A stretch of 64,000 nucleotides of DNA from Sphingobacterium sp. CZ-2 (GCF_004526235.1 NZ_CP038159.1:3534001-3598000); one strand, 5' to 3'. Shown: positions 1 through 9,770, counted from the stretch's first letter. Made by a program: numbers and translations. The notes: generated by a model not told the origin, from the sequence alone.

Positions 1-70
1 TCACACTATTTATTGAACCCAGGAAGGTCCTATTGAAGTCTATAATGGGTATAGACTGAATATTCCACTT

Positions 71-277
71 TTATAAACACATAGTTAATAAAAGTTTTTC
101 GAACATCTCTGCCCTCTTCCCGATTCTTGACCCAAATTTCCAATTTTGATATTTAAGAACAATAGTATCCAATATGAATATTCTTTCAACTATATCACAA
201 CATCCAAGGAAACCGTAAACATGTTCGTATAGGAAACAGAAAATCAAAAATTTCTTGGGATTTATTCCAAAAATCAT
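71..277 (-). CDS. small hypothetical protein
   Basis: A 68-residue frame whose ATG overlaps the stop of the upstream frame (274-519) as ATGA, the usual sign of translational coupling. It is rich in aromatic and hydrophobic residues in its first half and basic near its C-terminus. I recognise no family. It lies in an AT-rich, gene-poor stretch, so chance opening is quite possible; the coupling is the only argument for it. Confidence 0.2.
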   Translation of the reverse strand: MIFGINPKKFLIFCFLYEHVYGFLGCCDIVERIFILDTIVLKYQNWKFGSRIGKRAEMFEKLLLTMCL

Positions 278-519
278 TCCTGCAGTAATCTTTTGCTATC
301 TGGATCAATTAATACCCTCTTCGGAAAGGAGCGAGTGAATCGAAATCCTGAATTTTTCATTTTGAATATTAAAAGGACCAAAACTGGAAGTTCAGATTCT
401 TGAACGGTCGACTTGCCATCATGCACGAATTTATTGGACCATCTGATCCCATCCATAGCTATCCAAAATGTGTCCAGAGTTTTAATGGGATAAACAACGA
501 TGTTGAAAGGACAAAACAT
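274..519 (-). CDS. small hypothetical protein
   Basis: An 81-residue frame with a coding-like composition: a central WSNKFVHDGK segment, a hydrophobic strand (LPVLVLLIF) and a basic RFTRSFPKRV segment. It looks like a small alpha/beta protein but I cannot name a family. Its stop overlaps the start of the next leftward frame by ATGA. No clear promoter was seen upstream. Confidence 0.3.
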   Translation of the reverse strand: MFCPFNIVVYPIKTLDTFWIAMDGIRWSNKFVHDGKSTVQESELPVLVLLIFKMKNSGFRFTRSFPKRVLIDPDSKRLLQE

Positions 520-1122
520 GTTATTAGGATACTTCCATCAACCAACTTAAGCAATTGGGCTATTTAGGCGACATGTGCATACTCCGAGATTGAATGTAGG
601 GTAAGGGGAAGCATAAATGATGTTTACCCTGAAATAACACGTTCCTAGTTAAGAAATTAATTAAGTTCCCTCTATTTCAAGGAATAACCTTTCTTTACCA
701 ATGCCAAAACTTTAAAGTAACCCCAGCGTTGAGAATTATCCGTAAGTACCCCCTGCAGTTAACTCAATTTCCTCGGATCATTGACATGATCTAAATCTGG
801 TATGCAAACCTATTATCTATACAATTAAACAAAAGACTAATCTGTCAGTTGCAACTAAAGATTGGACTCTTCAAATAGGGTCTGCGGCTTGTCACCAGGT
901 AACCATTTCAAACGAAAAAGTGGACTTATGGAAAAACAGGATGTAATTGTTGAGGTACTTTTCAAAAAAAACTCAATCAAATAAACCCTTATCCTCATTA
1001 CCCAGAAATTTAAACGTTTATAACATCTGGCTGGCACAAGATGTTAAATAAAGCAAAATTAAATTTAATTTATGCGTTTTATTGTAATATGTTGTCTATT
1101 TTGGGATTATAAATCATGTACT
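520..1122. other. gene-poor stretch
   Basis: About 600 AT-rich bases between the small leftward frames and the rightward zinc-ribbon gene. Only one short unconvincing frame (855-1037, minus) is open, and I see no repeat or RNA signature. Confidence 0.4.
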
Positions 1123-1440
1123 ATGAAATGTCCAAATTGTAATGAAATTTTATTAATCGCAGAAAGGAATCGTGTGGAAATAGATTACTGTCCCAATTGC
1201 AGAGGAATCTGGCTGGATAAAGGTGAACTGGATAAACTACTCGATTATGCTGCAAACCATAATAACTTTCCCCAGTCGCAACAGACCGTTGACAGAAACC
1301 AAACCATCGACCAAAGGGAGGATAAATATTACAGAAAAGATGAAGATCATTGGCAGGGACAGCATCGAGATGATTATGGAAAACAAAGATATCCAAAAAA
1401 GAAAAAATCATTCCTATCCGAATTTTTCGATTTTGATTGA
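1123..1440 (+). CDS. zinc-ribbon (zf-TFIIB type) protein
   Basis: A 105-residue protein. The start is taken at the ATG at 1123, directly before the conserved KCPNC motif; an upstream in-frame ATG at 1072 would add 17 residues unlike the family. Residues 1-42 form a zf-TFIIB zinc ribbon with CPNC and CPNC cysteine pairs followed by RGIWLDKGELDKLL, the family signature. The remaining ~60 residues are highly charged and rich in Q, D, R and K, probably disordered, ending in an aromatic SEFFDFD. Proteins of this type are widespread and small; a zinc-binding nucleic-acid or scaffold role is inferred only. It stands alone with no operon partner. Confidence 0.8.
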   Translation: MKCPNCNEILLIAERNRVEIDYCPNCRGIWLDKGELDKLLDYAANHNNFPQSQQTVDRNQTIDQREDKYYRKDEDHWQGQHRDDYGKQRYPKKKKSFLSEFFDFD

Positions 1441-1557
1441 TAGTGAATGGTTTGACTCGATAAAATAAGCGAGAGGTTAAAATGGAAGCGTTATATATGT
1501 TTAAATGTTAGCACGGTTTATTGATCCTAATCATCCTCGACTTTTGATTTTAATCTG

Positions 1558-2060
1558 ATGGAGAATCTGCTTAACCAGCAATTCAAGGGCGAGGGATTAC
1601 CGACAGAGACCTTTGACATCCGTGAACTGTTAGGTTATTGCACCAAGATCCTCGAAATAAAAGCGATGGCCAAAGGCCAGAGAATAATCCTAAAAGCAGA
1701 CCATATAATTTTCATCCCGGCCCAAAATGAACAACTGTGGAGGGTATTCAGCAATCTTATAACCAATGTCATAAAATTCGCTCCACATGGAGCACAAATG
1801 GAAGACACAGCTATCAAACAGGTATCGAAAGTCTTAGTGAGCGTAAGGATAGTGGGCCAGGAATCCCTTCACAAATATCAGGGACGATCTTTGATTTGTA
1901 CAACAAGTGTAACCCCTGTACTGACGGGGAGGAATCCTTCGGAATGGGCCTGGTTATCTGCAGATGGATAGTAGAGGCTCACGGAGGTAAGATATGGTAC
2001 GAGAACAATTTTGATAAGGGCGCTAATTTTTATGTCGAGCTACCCAGCACCGATAAATAA
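1558..2060 (+). pseudogene. histidine kinase remnant, frameshifted
   Basis: Two overlapping frames together encode the C-terminal half of a sensor kinase. The first (from 1558) carries a post-HisKA linker and the ATP-binding N box (NLITNVIKFAP). Near 1838-1845 the reading frame must shift to continue into DSGPGIP (G1 box), the GMGL G2 box and the typical ending WIVEAHGGKIWYEN. The phosphoacceptor histidine region is missing at the 5' end. So both a truncation and a single frameshift separate it from a working kinase. It could instead be a sequencing error, but the missing H box argues for real decay. Confidence 0.75.
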
Positions 2061-2131
2061 CGGTAATGCTGTCCAAATCTAAACCCTTATTTCCAGCCTG
2101 GTCCCTGATGAAAAGCGGGGATTCTGATCTA

Positions 2132-4147
2132 CTACCTTATCCTCCTGTTTGCATTGCTACTGATGAACATCTTATTTTTATCCTCCGAAATTATGGCCAC
2201 GAATCGTTCATAATGCTTCAGGATATCTGCGATCAGTTCGTCCTTGGTAAATAACCTCACGTCATAACCCTGCCTTGCATCACCAAAATAGGCCAGAGGA
2301 AAGTAGGCTTGCCCATCTTCCATATCCGAGAGGTTTTCCTCCTTCTGGAAATATTCCGGAAAATCCTTAGTCTCACTCCGTACACCATAGATGAAATTGT
2401 TCACCAAATCATACCGGATCTCGATTTCAATGAAATTTGGCTCTTTGCCCTGATTTATATTAGCCTCGATCCCATTCTTGATAAATTCGTTACGGAGTTC
2501 ATGTATCGCATTTCCGGCAATATCCCTCATATAGGAATCAATATCATTCTGGGAATCAACTTTCACTATCTGCCTTAACCGGTCCTTCCATAATTTTCCG
2601 GACCATGGAACGGTAGATACCGAAAACTCCTGCTCATAATATTTTTTGTCTATCGACAGGGCCTTTACAAGGCAGGCTATCATGACTAGAATGATGATCG
2701 AAAAGGGAAGTGCCGTGATCAAGGTCATGCTCTGTAGGGCTTCCAATCCTCCTGCATTCAATAAGAATAGGGCCAAAACGGCCAATAACACTCCCCATCC
2801 GGCTATCTGCCATTTCGGCGAAACCTTGGCATTCTTGGTAGCAATGCTGTTCATGACGAACATCCCCGAATCTGCTGAGGTCACAAAGAATATCATGATG
2901 ATCGCTATAACCATAAAACTAATGACCTTGGTAAACGGTAGATATTCCAGAAACCTGAACATCAGGGCATCTGGATCGTTTGCCAATGCGCTCAGGGCAC
3001 CTCCAGAAACATGGTTATCCAGCCAGATGGCACTGTTGCCGAAAACGGACATCCACATAAAATTGAATATGGTCGGAAGGATCAGTACGGCTGCAATAAA
3101 CTCCCTAATAGTCCTTCCTTTTGATATCTTCGCAATGAAGAGGCCCACAAAAGGAGACCATGAAATCCACCATGCCCAATACAGGATCGTCCAATTGTAA
3201 AACCAAGGTAAGGATGCATCCTCATAAACATGGGTATTGAAGGTCAGGTTAAAGAAATTATTGATGTAGTTCCCCAATCCTTCTGTAAAACTACCTATCA
3301 GATAGACGGTCGGTCCAAGAAAAAGAACGAACAACATCAGCAAAATAACCACTGCGATATTGAGGTTGCTCAGGATCCTTACGCCCTTATCCACTCCGGT
3401 GGTCGCTGAAAAAACTGAGATCGAGACCAGGATAAACACAATAAAAGCCTGATAGACAAAGCCGGTCTCATGAACTACACCAAGTATGTGCAAACCAGAA
3501 TTTATCTGGACTACACCGAAACCCAGAGTGGTGGTTATTCCAAAAAAGGTGCTGCAAAGGGCGAATACATCGATGGTGTTCCCCCAGCGGCCCTGTATCC
3601 TGTCCTTAAGAATCGGATAGAGGCAGCTCCTCAGCGAGAGGGGAAGTTTATATCTATAGGCAAAATAGGAAAGTGCCAGCCCTACCAAGCCATATATCGC
3701 CCAGGCGTGGATGCCCCAATGGAAAAAAGTATACAGTTGTGCGTTCTTAGCACTATTGACATAACTGCTGTTGGCAAAGATCTCATTGGAATAGTGCTGC
3801 ATAGGTTCAGCAACACTAAAATACATCAATCCTATACCCATACCGGCTGCGAAGAGCATAGAAATCCAGGAAAAGAAGGAATAGTCCGGAGAACTGTCGT
3901 TTCGCCCCAATTTGATCTCTCCGTACTTACTGAACATCAGGAATAGCAGGAACAGAACAAAGACAGTTACTGCCCAGACATATACCCAATTCAGGTTCAC
4001 GAAAATAAAGTTCTTTACCACACCCAGGACCGCGCTAACCCTCCCTGGGAATATCGCTGAAGCCAAACACACGGCAAGGATAAAGATCAAACTTGGTAGA
4101 GTGACTCCGCTATTAAGTGATGAATTGATTTTTCTAGATTTTGACAT
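2132..4147 (-). CDS. BCCT-family (BetT-like) betaine/choline/carnitine transporter
   Basis: A 671-residue inner-membrane transporter of the betaine/choline/carnitine family, which takes up quaternary-ammonium osmolytes with sodium or proton. The start is the ATG at 4147 (MSKSRKIN); the open frame continues further upstream but that extension has no family character. About twelve membrane segments fill the first ~500 residues. Family marks are GMGIGLMYFSVAEPM and the strongly conserved WWISWSPFVGLF followed by SKGRTIREF. A hydrophilic C-terminal domain of about 150 residues follows, as in BetT proteins, where such tails sense osmotic stress. It is a single-gene unit, convergent with the kinase remnant. 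The exact substrate cannot be read from sequence. Confidence 0.92.
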   Translation of the reverse strand: MSKSRKINSSLNSGVTLPSLIFILAVCLASAIFPGRVSAVLGVVKNFIFVNLNWVYVWAVTVFVLFLLFLMFSKYGEIKLGRNDSSPDYSFFSWISMLFAAGMGIGLMYFSVAEPMQHYSNEIFANSSYVNSAKNAQLYTFFHWGIHAWAIYGLVGLALSYFAYRYKLPLSLRSCLYPILKDRIQGRWGNTIDVFALCSTFFGITTTLGFGVVQINSGLHILGVVHETGFVYQAFIVFILVSISVFSATTGVDKGVRILSNLNIAVVILLMLFVLFLGPTVYLIGSFTEGLGNYINNFFNLTFNTHVYEDASLPWFYNWTILYWAWWISWSPFVGLFIAKISKGRTIREFIAAVLILPTIFNFMWMSVFGNSAIWLDNHVSGGALSALANDPDALMFRFLEYLPFTKVISFMVIAIIMIFFVTSADSGMFVMNSIATKNAKVSPKWQIAGWGVLLAVLALFLLNAGGLEALQSMTLITALPFSIIILVMIACLVKALSIDKKYYEQEFSVSTVPWSGKLWKDRLRQIVKVDSQNDIDSYMRDIAGNAIHELRNEFIKNGIEANINQGKEPNFIEIEIRYDLVNNFIYGVRSETKDFPEYFQKEENLSDMEDGQAYFPLAYFGDARQGYDVRLFTKDELIADILKHYERFVAIISEDKNKMFISSNANRRIR

Positions 4148-4859
4148 GGGTTCGAATCGATGGTTCAAATCAAGAGTATTCCTGGATAAGGAACACCTCA
4201 TCCTTCTATAACAGTTATCCGAACAATAGGTTTTGGAAATTTCCATTCTAGGTTGACACTTTTGTGGAATGGTGGGGGAGGGACAAATGTAAACAGGTCC
4301 CCAAAAATCATGCATGCCCTTATTACGGTGTATTCCGAAGCATGATGGAGTTTCAAATATCTGGACCATATACCTTGGCATCTGATAAATAACCTTATTG
4401 TTAGATTGCAAGAAACACTTCCCCTATCATTTCTTGTAGGACCTGTTTTACCTTACGGGACCAGCTTTAAAAAAATGTTTTCTTCGGGGATTAAAAAAGA
4501 AAAAAATAAGGATATGGAAAAAGATAGTCGGCTACATACCGATAAAAGAATGGATAATGTACAACATGATGCGACAGGATTAATTTTAGTGTCGGAGGGT
4601 GCAGTGTACTAACAAATACTAACCAGTCCCATAGGTAAAAAACCCGTTAGGCCCTGGATAAAACCAGAATAATCACGTATTAAGCACGAGAAGAAGACCC
4701 TTATTTGGCATTCGATTTGATTTACATCTGATATACAACCTTTTGTTTGATAAGACTGGTTATTTTAACGCGAGGTTTGATATCCAGTCTTATCAATACT
4801 ACCCAACAGTTCGAATTGTCATTCAGGATATAACAGTTTTTTACAAAATAGTTTTAACC
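4148..4859. other. intergenic region between divergent genes
   Basis: About 700 bases between the leftward BCCT gene and the rightward sigma factor; it must contain both promoters. A short frame at 4406-4612 is open but has no coding character. A tRNA T-loop-like string near 4150 has no matching stem and was not accepted as a tRNA. Confidence 0.4.
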
Positions 4860-5369
4860 ATGAACAATGATTTTATAATAAAAGAAGTGCTGGTTCATTC
4901 GCAGACTCTATTGCAGTACGCCAAAAGGTTTACCAAGGATGAAACTGATGCTCAAGATCTTTTGCAGAACACCCTGATGAGGGTCCTGAGATATCATAAA
5001 AATTATTCAAAAGGATCTAATCTTCTAGGCTGGGTATATACAATAATGAGAAGCTGTTTTTTGAACGATTGCAGGAAACAGAATTTAATGAATAATTTTA
5101 TAAAAAACGCTAATCCTGAAAATGATCCCGAACTAAGATTAACAAACAACAAAAGTGAAAACAGATTCTTCATGGAGGATTTTCAAAAGGTTATGGAAAC
5201 GGTCCCAGAAAAGTTCCTTACTCCTTTCCTCATGCATTTTGAAGGATTTAGGTATTATGAGATAGCCGAACATCTGAATGTGCCTGAAGGGACTGTAAAA
5301 ACCCGGATCCGTACCGCAAGGAAACTACTAAAAAAGAACCTCTCGAGCTATGGTAATTTAAAGGCATAA
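4860..5369 (+). CDS. ECF-type RNA polymerase sigma factor
   Basis: A 169-residue extracytoplasmic-function sigma factor. The start is placed at the ATG at 4860 (MNNDFII); the 39 codons upstream lack family features. Region 2 contains DAQDLLQNTLMRVLRY followed by GWVYTIMRSCFLNDCRKQ (the core and -10 binding region). Region 4 contains FEGFRYYEIAEHLNVPEGTVKTRIRTARKLLKK, the helix-turn-helix for -35 recognition. Such factors redirect RNA polymerase to stress or envelope regulons, normally held by an anti-sigma factor. No anti-sigma gene follows, so it is an orphan here. A good terminator-like hairpin lies about 110 bases downstream. Confidence 0.92.
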   Translation: MNNDFIIKEVLVHSQTLLQYAKRFTKDETDAQDLLQNTLMRVLRYHKNYSKGSNLLGWVYTIMRSCFLNDCRKQNLMNNFIKNANPENDPELRLTNNKSENRFFMEDFQKVMETVPEKFLTPFLMHFEGFRYYEIAEHLNVPEGTVKTRIRTARKLLKKNLSSYGNLKA

Positions 5370-5477
5370 TTGATATAAGATCCAGATCTGTCAAGCTGTT
5401 GAACCTTTTGACAAATAAGACCCTTTTTTGTCGAAGATGACCTACAAATCGTTACTTAATGGAAACGGACAAAAAAT

Positions 5478-5505
5478 AAACCCACCTTCAAATGATGGTG
5501 GGTTT
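5478..5505 (+). terminator. hairpin downstream of the sigma factor
   Basis: A perfect 9-bp stem (AAACCCACC / GGTGGGTTT) with a 10-base loop. The stem itself ends in TTT but no long T-run follows. It is the best transcription-end candidate for the sigma factor gene. Confidence 0.6.
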
Positions 5506-5613
5506 GATTGAAAGTAAATTGTAATGTTTGTAACCAAATCAAATTTATCATTTTATATTATAGAACACCCCTATTTGAACAAAGGAAAATATTTTTGTAG
5601 CCAAATTTCGTAT

Positions 5614-5859
5614 TTACGATTTCCAAACTTTCTCTATTTTAACCAGATCTCTTCTATTCTTAATATTGAAATCGAGAACGGTTAGTATTATCCATATATG
5701 GATATCCTGCCCCTTAGGATTACCATTTATTGATCTGGATATTTTTTGATCATCGCAAAAGTAAGATTCATCGTTGGATATCCTATTAACCCTTCCTTTG
5801 ATTTTGTTCTTTGGTAGAGGTACCCATTTCCAAATGAGTCTGGTTCCAATATAAACCAA
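5614..5859 (-). CDS. small hypothetical protein
   Basis: An 81-residue leftward frame with a basic N-terminal half and a hydrophobic strand (IHIWIILTVLDF) followed by a charged tail. No family recognised. It sits alone in a gene-poor interval, so a chance frame cannot be excluded. Confidence 0.25.
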   Translation of the reverse strand: MVYIGTRLIWKWVPLPKNKIKGRVNRISNDESYFCDDQKISRSINGNPKGQDIHIWIILTVLDFNIKNRRDLVKIEKVWKS

Positions 5860-6090
5860 TAAAGTTCTATGCTTCTGTAAATGAAGTAGGTCACTTTATA
5901 TCCTCAGGGGCTCATATCATCAAAAAAATCGGATAGATTACTTTCCAAGGGGCAAATGTCCTATTGTAATTAAACGTTTCCTCGAGAGGCGGCATTATTT
6001 AGGATATGCTATTATAAGTGGTATTTGTACGTATTATTTAAAAAAACTGAACTTGTTCCAAAATGACCGTGTTCAATTTATAAAAACGAA

Positions 6091-6261
6091 ATGGAAACGA
6101 AATCAAATTTTGACCTCACCGCGTTTATTTTCAGACATGCACTCTGGTTTAAAGAGAACTATTCACTGCAAGAAGCCGAGAATTTTATAAAAAAGACCCT
6201 AAAGGAAGATCCTAAAGAAAAGAAAAAATTATTATTGAAGATCAGGATGCCCACTCCATAA
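6091..6261 (+). CDS. 56-residue hypothetical protein
   Basis: A short frame beginning METKSNFDLTAFIF. The sequence looks helical and strongly charged: an aromatic N-terminal helix (FRHALWFKENYSLQEAE) is followed by a lysine-rich helix. The composition is unlike the surrounding AT-rich DNA read in other frames, which favours real coding. No function can be assigned. Confidence 0.4.
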   Translation: METKSNFDLTAFIFRHALWFKENYSLQEAENFIKKTLKEDPKEKKKLLLKIRMPTP

Positions 6262-6286
6262 TTTTGTTAAGCCCAAATACAGGAAA

Positions 6287-6385
6287 TTACCTGAACAACC
6301 TGTTATAGAGATAATAACCGATTATTGTGCTCATTATGAACACGATGATCAAACATATCCTTAGTATTTTATCCTCTTTATCCAT
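6287..6385 (-). CDS. 32-residue single-pass membrane peptide
   Basis: The frame MDKEDKILRICLIIVFIMST continues to a short basic tail. It has a charged N-terminus, one hydrophobic segment (residues 8-27) and a polar end. It is the same size and layout as the frame at 6422-6529, 36 bases upstream on the same strand. Small hydrophobic proteins of this kind are usually missed by gene callers. No family name is offered. Confidence 0.35.
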   Translation of the reverse strand: MDKEDKILRICLIIVFIMSTIIGYYLYNRLFR

Positions 6386-6421
6386 AATGCAGAAATTAAC
6401 TATTATATGTTATCGGGACCA

Positions 6422-6529
6422 TTACCTTAGCATGGACATTAGTTTATAGCCAAAATTAAAACCCACAATGAATATCAACACCAATAGGGCAATTATCAAT
6501 AATAAGGTGATGCCAGCTTTTCTATTCAT
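6422..6529 (-). CDS. 35-residue single-pass membrane peptide
   Basis: The frame begins MNRKAGITLLLIIALLVLIF and ends with LMSMLR. It has a basic N-terminus, one long membrane segment (residues 7-26) and a basic C-terminus. It pairs with the similar 32-residue frame just downstream. Support is compositional only. Confidence 0.35.
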   Translation of the reverse strand: MNRKAGITLLLIIALLVLIFIVGFNFGYKLMSMLR

Positions 6530-6646
6530 ATTTCAATTTAAAGATTAGAAATAAAATCTTCCCTCGAATTGTTATATTGAGGAAGTTTTAGACCTGGAGC
6601 GAAAATTAAATGATATTAAACCGAGTAGCAGCACGGACATAGACAT

Positions 6647-6670
6647 CCTGTTCTGATCGAACAGAACAGG
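6647..6670. repeat. 9-bp inverted repeat
   Basis: CCTGTTCTG and CAGAACAGG are separated by six bases, about 250 bases past the end of the symporter gene. No T-run follows on either strand, so it may be a rho-independent terminator of weak type, an RNA-stabilising hairpin at the end of the gal mRNA, or a protein-binding palindrome. Confidence 0.5.
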
Positions 6671-6923
6671 GAAATCCTTAAATTAACAACCAGCGTATGT
6701 CACTAATCCGTAGGTAATCTGTTATCTCAGTACGTTCTTTCCATCGAGTGCAACGATTAAAATTCAGTCAATGTTTTGACCAAAAATCGATCCTAACAAT
6801 TTTCCTCTCCAGGCAAAGATATAAAATAGGTCGGTCAGTCAAATGGCATGCCCTTTTCCCAATCATCGATCATGGTCCCAGCTCTTAAAACAGCAATAAA
6901 AAAATTCCATTTATTGACAGCAC

Positions 6924-8582
6924 TTACCAGAAAACAGTGTACAATGCAGCAGTAATACCCAACACGATCAAAGCCCCAACAGCAAAACCCGTTTTGGTTT
7001 TGAACATGGTAGAATCCACCTCGAGTCCTTTCGGCACGATGCCTCTCTTATTATCAAATAAAGAGATAAAATACATCCCGATCAAACAGAAAATAAACAC
7101 AAATCCTACACGATCGATAAATGGAATCTCATATACTCCGTTCACGGGTACAGAGAATCCTGTGGATGCCAGGAAGGAAAGATCCATGAACTTCGGAAGG
7201 AATTTCAATACGATGGACATCAAAAAACCACCAATGGTAGCGAATAGGGCAGCATTGGAGGTTGTTTTCTTCCAGAAAAACCCTAAAAGGAACATCGCAA
7301 AAATTCCTGGTGACACAAATCCGGTATACTCCTGAATATATTGGAAACCGCCTTTTTTATCGATTCCCAAGTGTGGTGCAATGATGATCGCTAAGACCAT
7401 GGAAACCACAATGGTAATTTTACCCACGTTCACCAATTTCCTTTCAGATGCATTTTTATCGAAAATCTTCTGATAGATATCCAGCGAAAATATCGTAGCT
7501 ACGGAATTGGCCTTACCTGCCAAAGATGCGACCACCGCAGCAGTAAGTGCAGCAAAAGACAATCCTTTCAATCCTGTAGGCAATAAGCTCAACAGTACGG
7601 GATAGGCGCGGTCAGGGTTCAATTCTCCACCTGCCAACATCTCCTGTTGGAATTTACCATCCTGGTAAAGAACATAAGCTGCAATACCTGGCAACACGAC
7701 GATCAATGGCATTAATAATTTAAGTACCGCAGCGAACAGAAGGCCATTTCTGGCCGTTCCAAGATCAGCGCCTAGTGCACGCTGAGTTATATATTGGTTA
7801 CAGCCCCAGTAACTTAGGTTGATGACCCACATACCCCCGATCAACACGCTCAAACCCGGTAGATCGATATAATTTGGATTGTCCGGCTCCAGGATCATAT
7901 GGAAATGATCATTTGCCTTTTCATGAACAAGGTTGAATCCATCCAGGATGCCGTTACCGCCAAAGTGGGTAGACACAAGATCCAAGGCGAGATAGGTTGT
8001 TGCCAAACCACCAAGGATCAGGAAGAAAACCTGTATCACATCCGTATAACCGATTACCTTCATTCCGCCCAATGTAATGATAATGGCAAAAACAGCAAGG
8101 CCAATCATACACATCTGGAAATCCAATCCGGAGATGGAAGAAACGGCCAATGCCCCTAAGAATAATATGGAGGTCAAGTTCACAACAATGTACAATAATA
8201 ACCAAAAAACCGCCATGATCATGGAAACAGTACCATTGTACCGGACATTGAGGAACTGCGGCATGGTAAATATCTTGTTCTTGAGGTATACCGGCAAGAA
8301 GAATACTGCTACAACGATCAAGGTAGCTGCTGCCATCCATTCATAGGTCGCTATGGCCAGTCCGATCTTGAAACCGGAACCGCTCATACCGATGAACTGC
8401 TCTGCAGAAATATTCGACGCGATCAGGGAAGCCCCGATTGCCCACCAGGTCAATGAACCCTCGGCTAAAAAATAATCCTTTGAATCACCAGAGGCTGATT
8501 TCTTTTTGTAATAAATGTAAAGTCCGTATCCTGCAACGATGACAAAATAACAGAGGAATACGATATAGTCTTTGGTTTCCAT
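6924..8582 (-). CDS. SGLT-type sodium/sugar symporter
   Basis: A 552-residue sodium:solute symporter of the SGLT family, closest in layout to the Vibrio sodium/galactose transporter. It should import galactose with sodium across the inner membrane. About 14 membrane segments are visible. Family features include SNISAEQFIGMSGSGF, MPQFLNVRYNG, GGMKVIGYTDVIQVFFLILGG and LTAAVVASLAGKANSVATIFSLDIYQ, the last being the sodium-site helix region. Only one base separates its start from the stop of the epimerase gene upstream, so it is the last gene of the galactose operon. Context makes galactose the likely substrate; the sequence alone does not prove it. Confidence 0.92.
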   Translation of the reverse strand: METKDYIVFLCYFVIVAGYGLYIYYKKKSASGDSKDYFLAEGSLTWWAIGASLIASNISAEQFIGMSGSGFKIGLAIATYEWMAAATLIVVAVFFLPVYLKNKIFTMPQFLNVRYNGTVSMIMAVFWLLLYIVVNLTSILFLGALAVSSISGLDFQMCMIGLAVFAIIITLGGMKVIGYTDVIQVFFLILGGLATTYLALDLVSTHFGGNGILDGFNLVHEKANDHFHMILEPDNPNYIDLPGLSVLIGGMWVINLSYWGCNQYITQRALGADLGTARNGLLFAAVLKLLMPLIVVLPGIAAYVLYQDGKFQQEMLAGGELNPDRAYPVLLSLLPTGLKGLSFAALTAAVVASLAGKANSVATIFSLDIYQKIFDKNASERKLVNVGKITIVVSMVLAIIIAPHLGIDKKGGFQYIQEYTGFVSPGIFAMFLLGFFWKKTTSNAALFATIGGFLMSIVLKFLPKFMDLSFLASTGFSVPVNGVYEIPFIDRVGFVFIFCLIGMYFISLFDNKRGIVPKGLEVDSTMFKTKTGFAVGALIVLGITAALYTVFW

Positions 8583-8583
8583 A

Positions 8584-9750
8584 CTATTTGGTTGTACTGA
8601 ATTTATAGATTGATTTGGTTGAATAGGTATCTCCAGGGTTTAGAACGGTGGAAGGGAAATTAGGTTGGTTCGGTGAGTCAGGAAAATGCTGTGGTTCTAA
8701 ACATAGTCCTGTACGGAAGCTATCCGTTTTTCCGTTTTTCAAGGTCACCTTATTGCCCATGAAATTTCCGGAATAGAACTGTATGCCGGGCTCTTGGGTA
8801 TAGATCTCCATGACAATTCCTGTTCTATCACCAGTTAGGGTTACTGCGTGGTTAAGCCCATCGACCTTGGTCTCATTCAACACAAAATTATGGTCATATC
8901 CCTTCCCGAACTTCAACTGTTGATTGTCCTGTTCGATATCCTTTCCGATGGTTTTGCTAACCGTAAAATCAAATGGCGTTCCTTTCACAGGGGCCAATTC
9001 TCCGGTTGGGATCAAAGTACTATCTACAGGCGTATATTTATCCGCAAAGACCTTCAATTGATGGTCCAGGATGGTACCGCTACCCTCCCCATTCAAATTA
9101 AAGTAAGCATGATTGGTTAGATTGATCACGGTTTTCTTATCCGAGGTCGCTTGATAATGAATTGTCAATTCATTGTTATCACTCCAGCTGTATGTTACCT
9201 CCATGCTAATATTCCCGGGGAAACCTTCGTGTCTATCAGGAAGGGTATAGGTAAAGGTGACCGTTTTAGAACTGGCTTCCTTTACTTCCCAATTGGCAAA
9301 GTGCAGGCCTTTTTTTCCGCCATGTAAGGTATTCGGGCCATTATTTGTCGGTGTAGTGAAGGTCTCTCCATCCAGGGTAAACTTCCCTTTGGCGATTCGG
9401 TTTCCAAATGGACCTACGATCGGCCCAAAATAGGGTTCGGCAGGGTTATTATAACTACTTGCCTTATCAAAACCAAGCACAACATCGGTTAAGGTACCAT
9501 GCTTGTCCGGAACCATAAGTCCTACCAAACGAGCGCCAAAATTGGTCAGATAAGCCGTAGAACCCGAAGCATTTTTCAGGGTGTATAACTTTACATCTTT
9601 ACCAGCTACCTTCGAACCAAAGGATGCTGAATCAAGGATAGTATGTAATGTGTCGGATGGGTTTTCGGCAGTTTGCTTCTGTGGTTGCTGACAGGACATC
9701 AGGCCTATCAGCGCGCCACCCAGGAAGAGGTTAGCTATATTTCTTTTCAT
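8584..9750 (-). CDS. galM: aldose 1-epimerase (mutarotase), lipoprotein
   Basis: A 388-residue aldose 1-epimerase that interconverts the alpha and beta anomers of galactose and feeds galactokinase. The start is the ATG at 9750 (MKRNIANLFLGG); the open frame upstream overlaps galK and is not used. Residues 1-20 are a lipoprotein signal ending in the lipobox LMSC, so the enzyme is exported and lipid-anchored, as often in Bacteroidetes. The mutarotase fold is shown by FGARLVGLMVPD, GPFGNRIAKGKF, the catalytic-histidine motif NHAYFNLNG and the catalytic-glutamate motif GLCLEPQHFPDSPNQPNFPS. It lies 20 bases after galK and one base before the symporter. Confidence 0.93.
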   Translation of the reverse strand: MKRNIANLFLGGALIGLMSCQQPQKQTAENPSDTLHTILDSASFGSKVAGKDVKLYTLKNASGSTAYLTNFGARLVGLMVPDKHGTLTDVVLGFDKASSYNNPAEPYFGPIVGPFGNRIAKGKFTLDGETFTTPTNNGPNTLHGGKKGLHFANWEVKEASSKTVTFTYTLPDRHEGFPGNISMEVTYSWSDNNELTIHYQATSDKKTVINLTNHAYFNLNGEGSGTILDHQLKVFADKYTPVDSTLIPTGELAPVKGTPFDFTVSKTIGKDIEQDNQQLKFGKGYDHNFVLNETKVDGLNHAVTLTGDRTGIVMEIYTQEPGIQFYSGNFMGNKVTLKNGKTDSFRTGLCLEPQHFPDSPNQPNFPSTVLNPGDTYSTKSIYKFSTTK

Positions 9751-9770
9751 TTTAAGTTTATAATTGAATT

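Noticed and set aside
4141-4170. tRNA T-loop-like string GGTTCGAATC
   Set aside because: The flanking bases cannot form the 5-bp T-stem and no other tRNA arms are present; it lies at the start of the BCCT gene.
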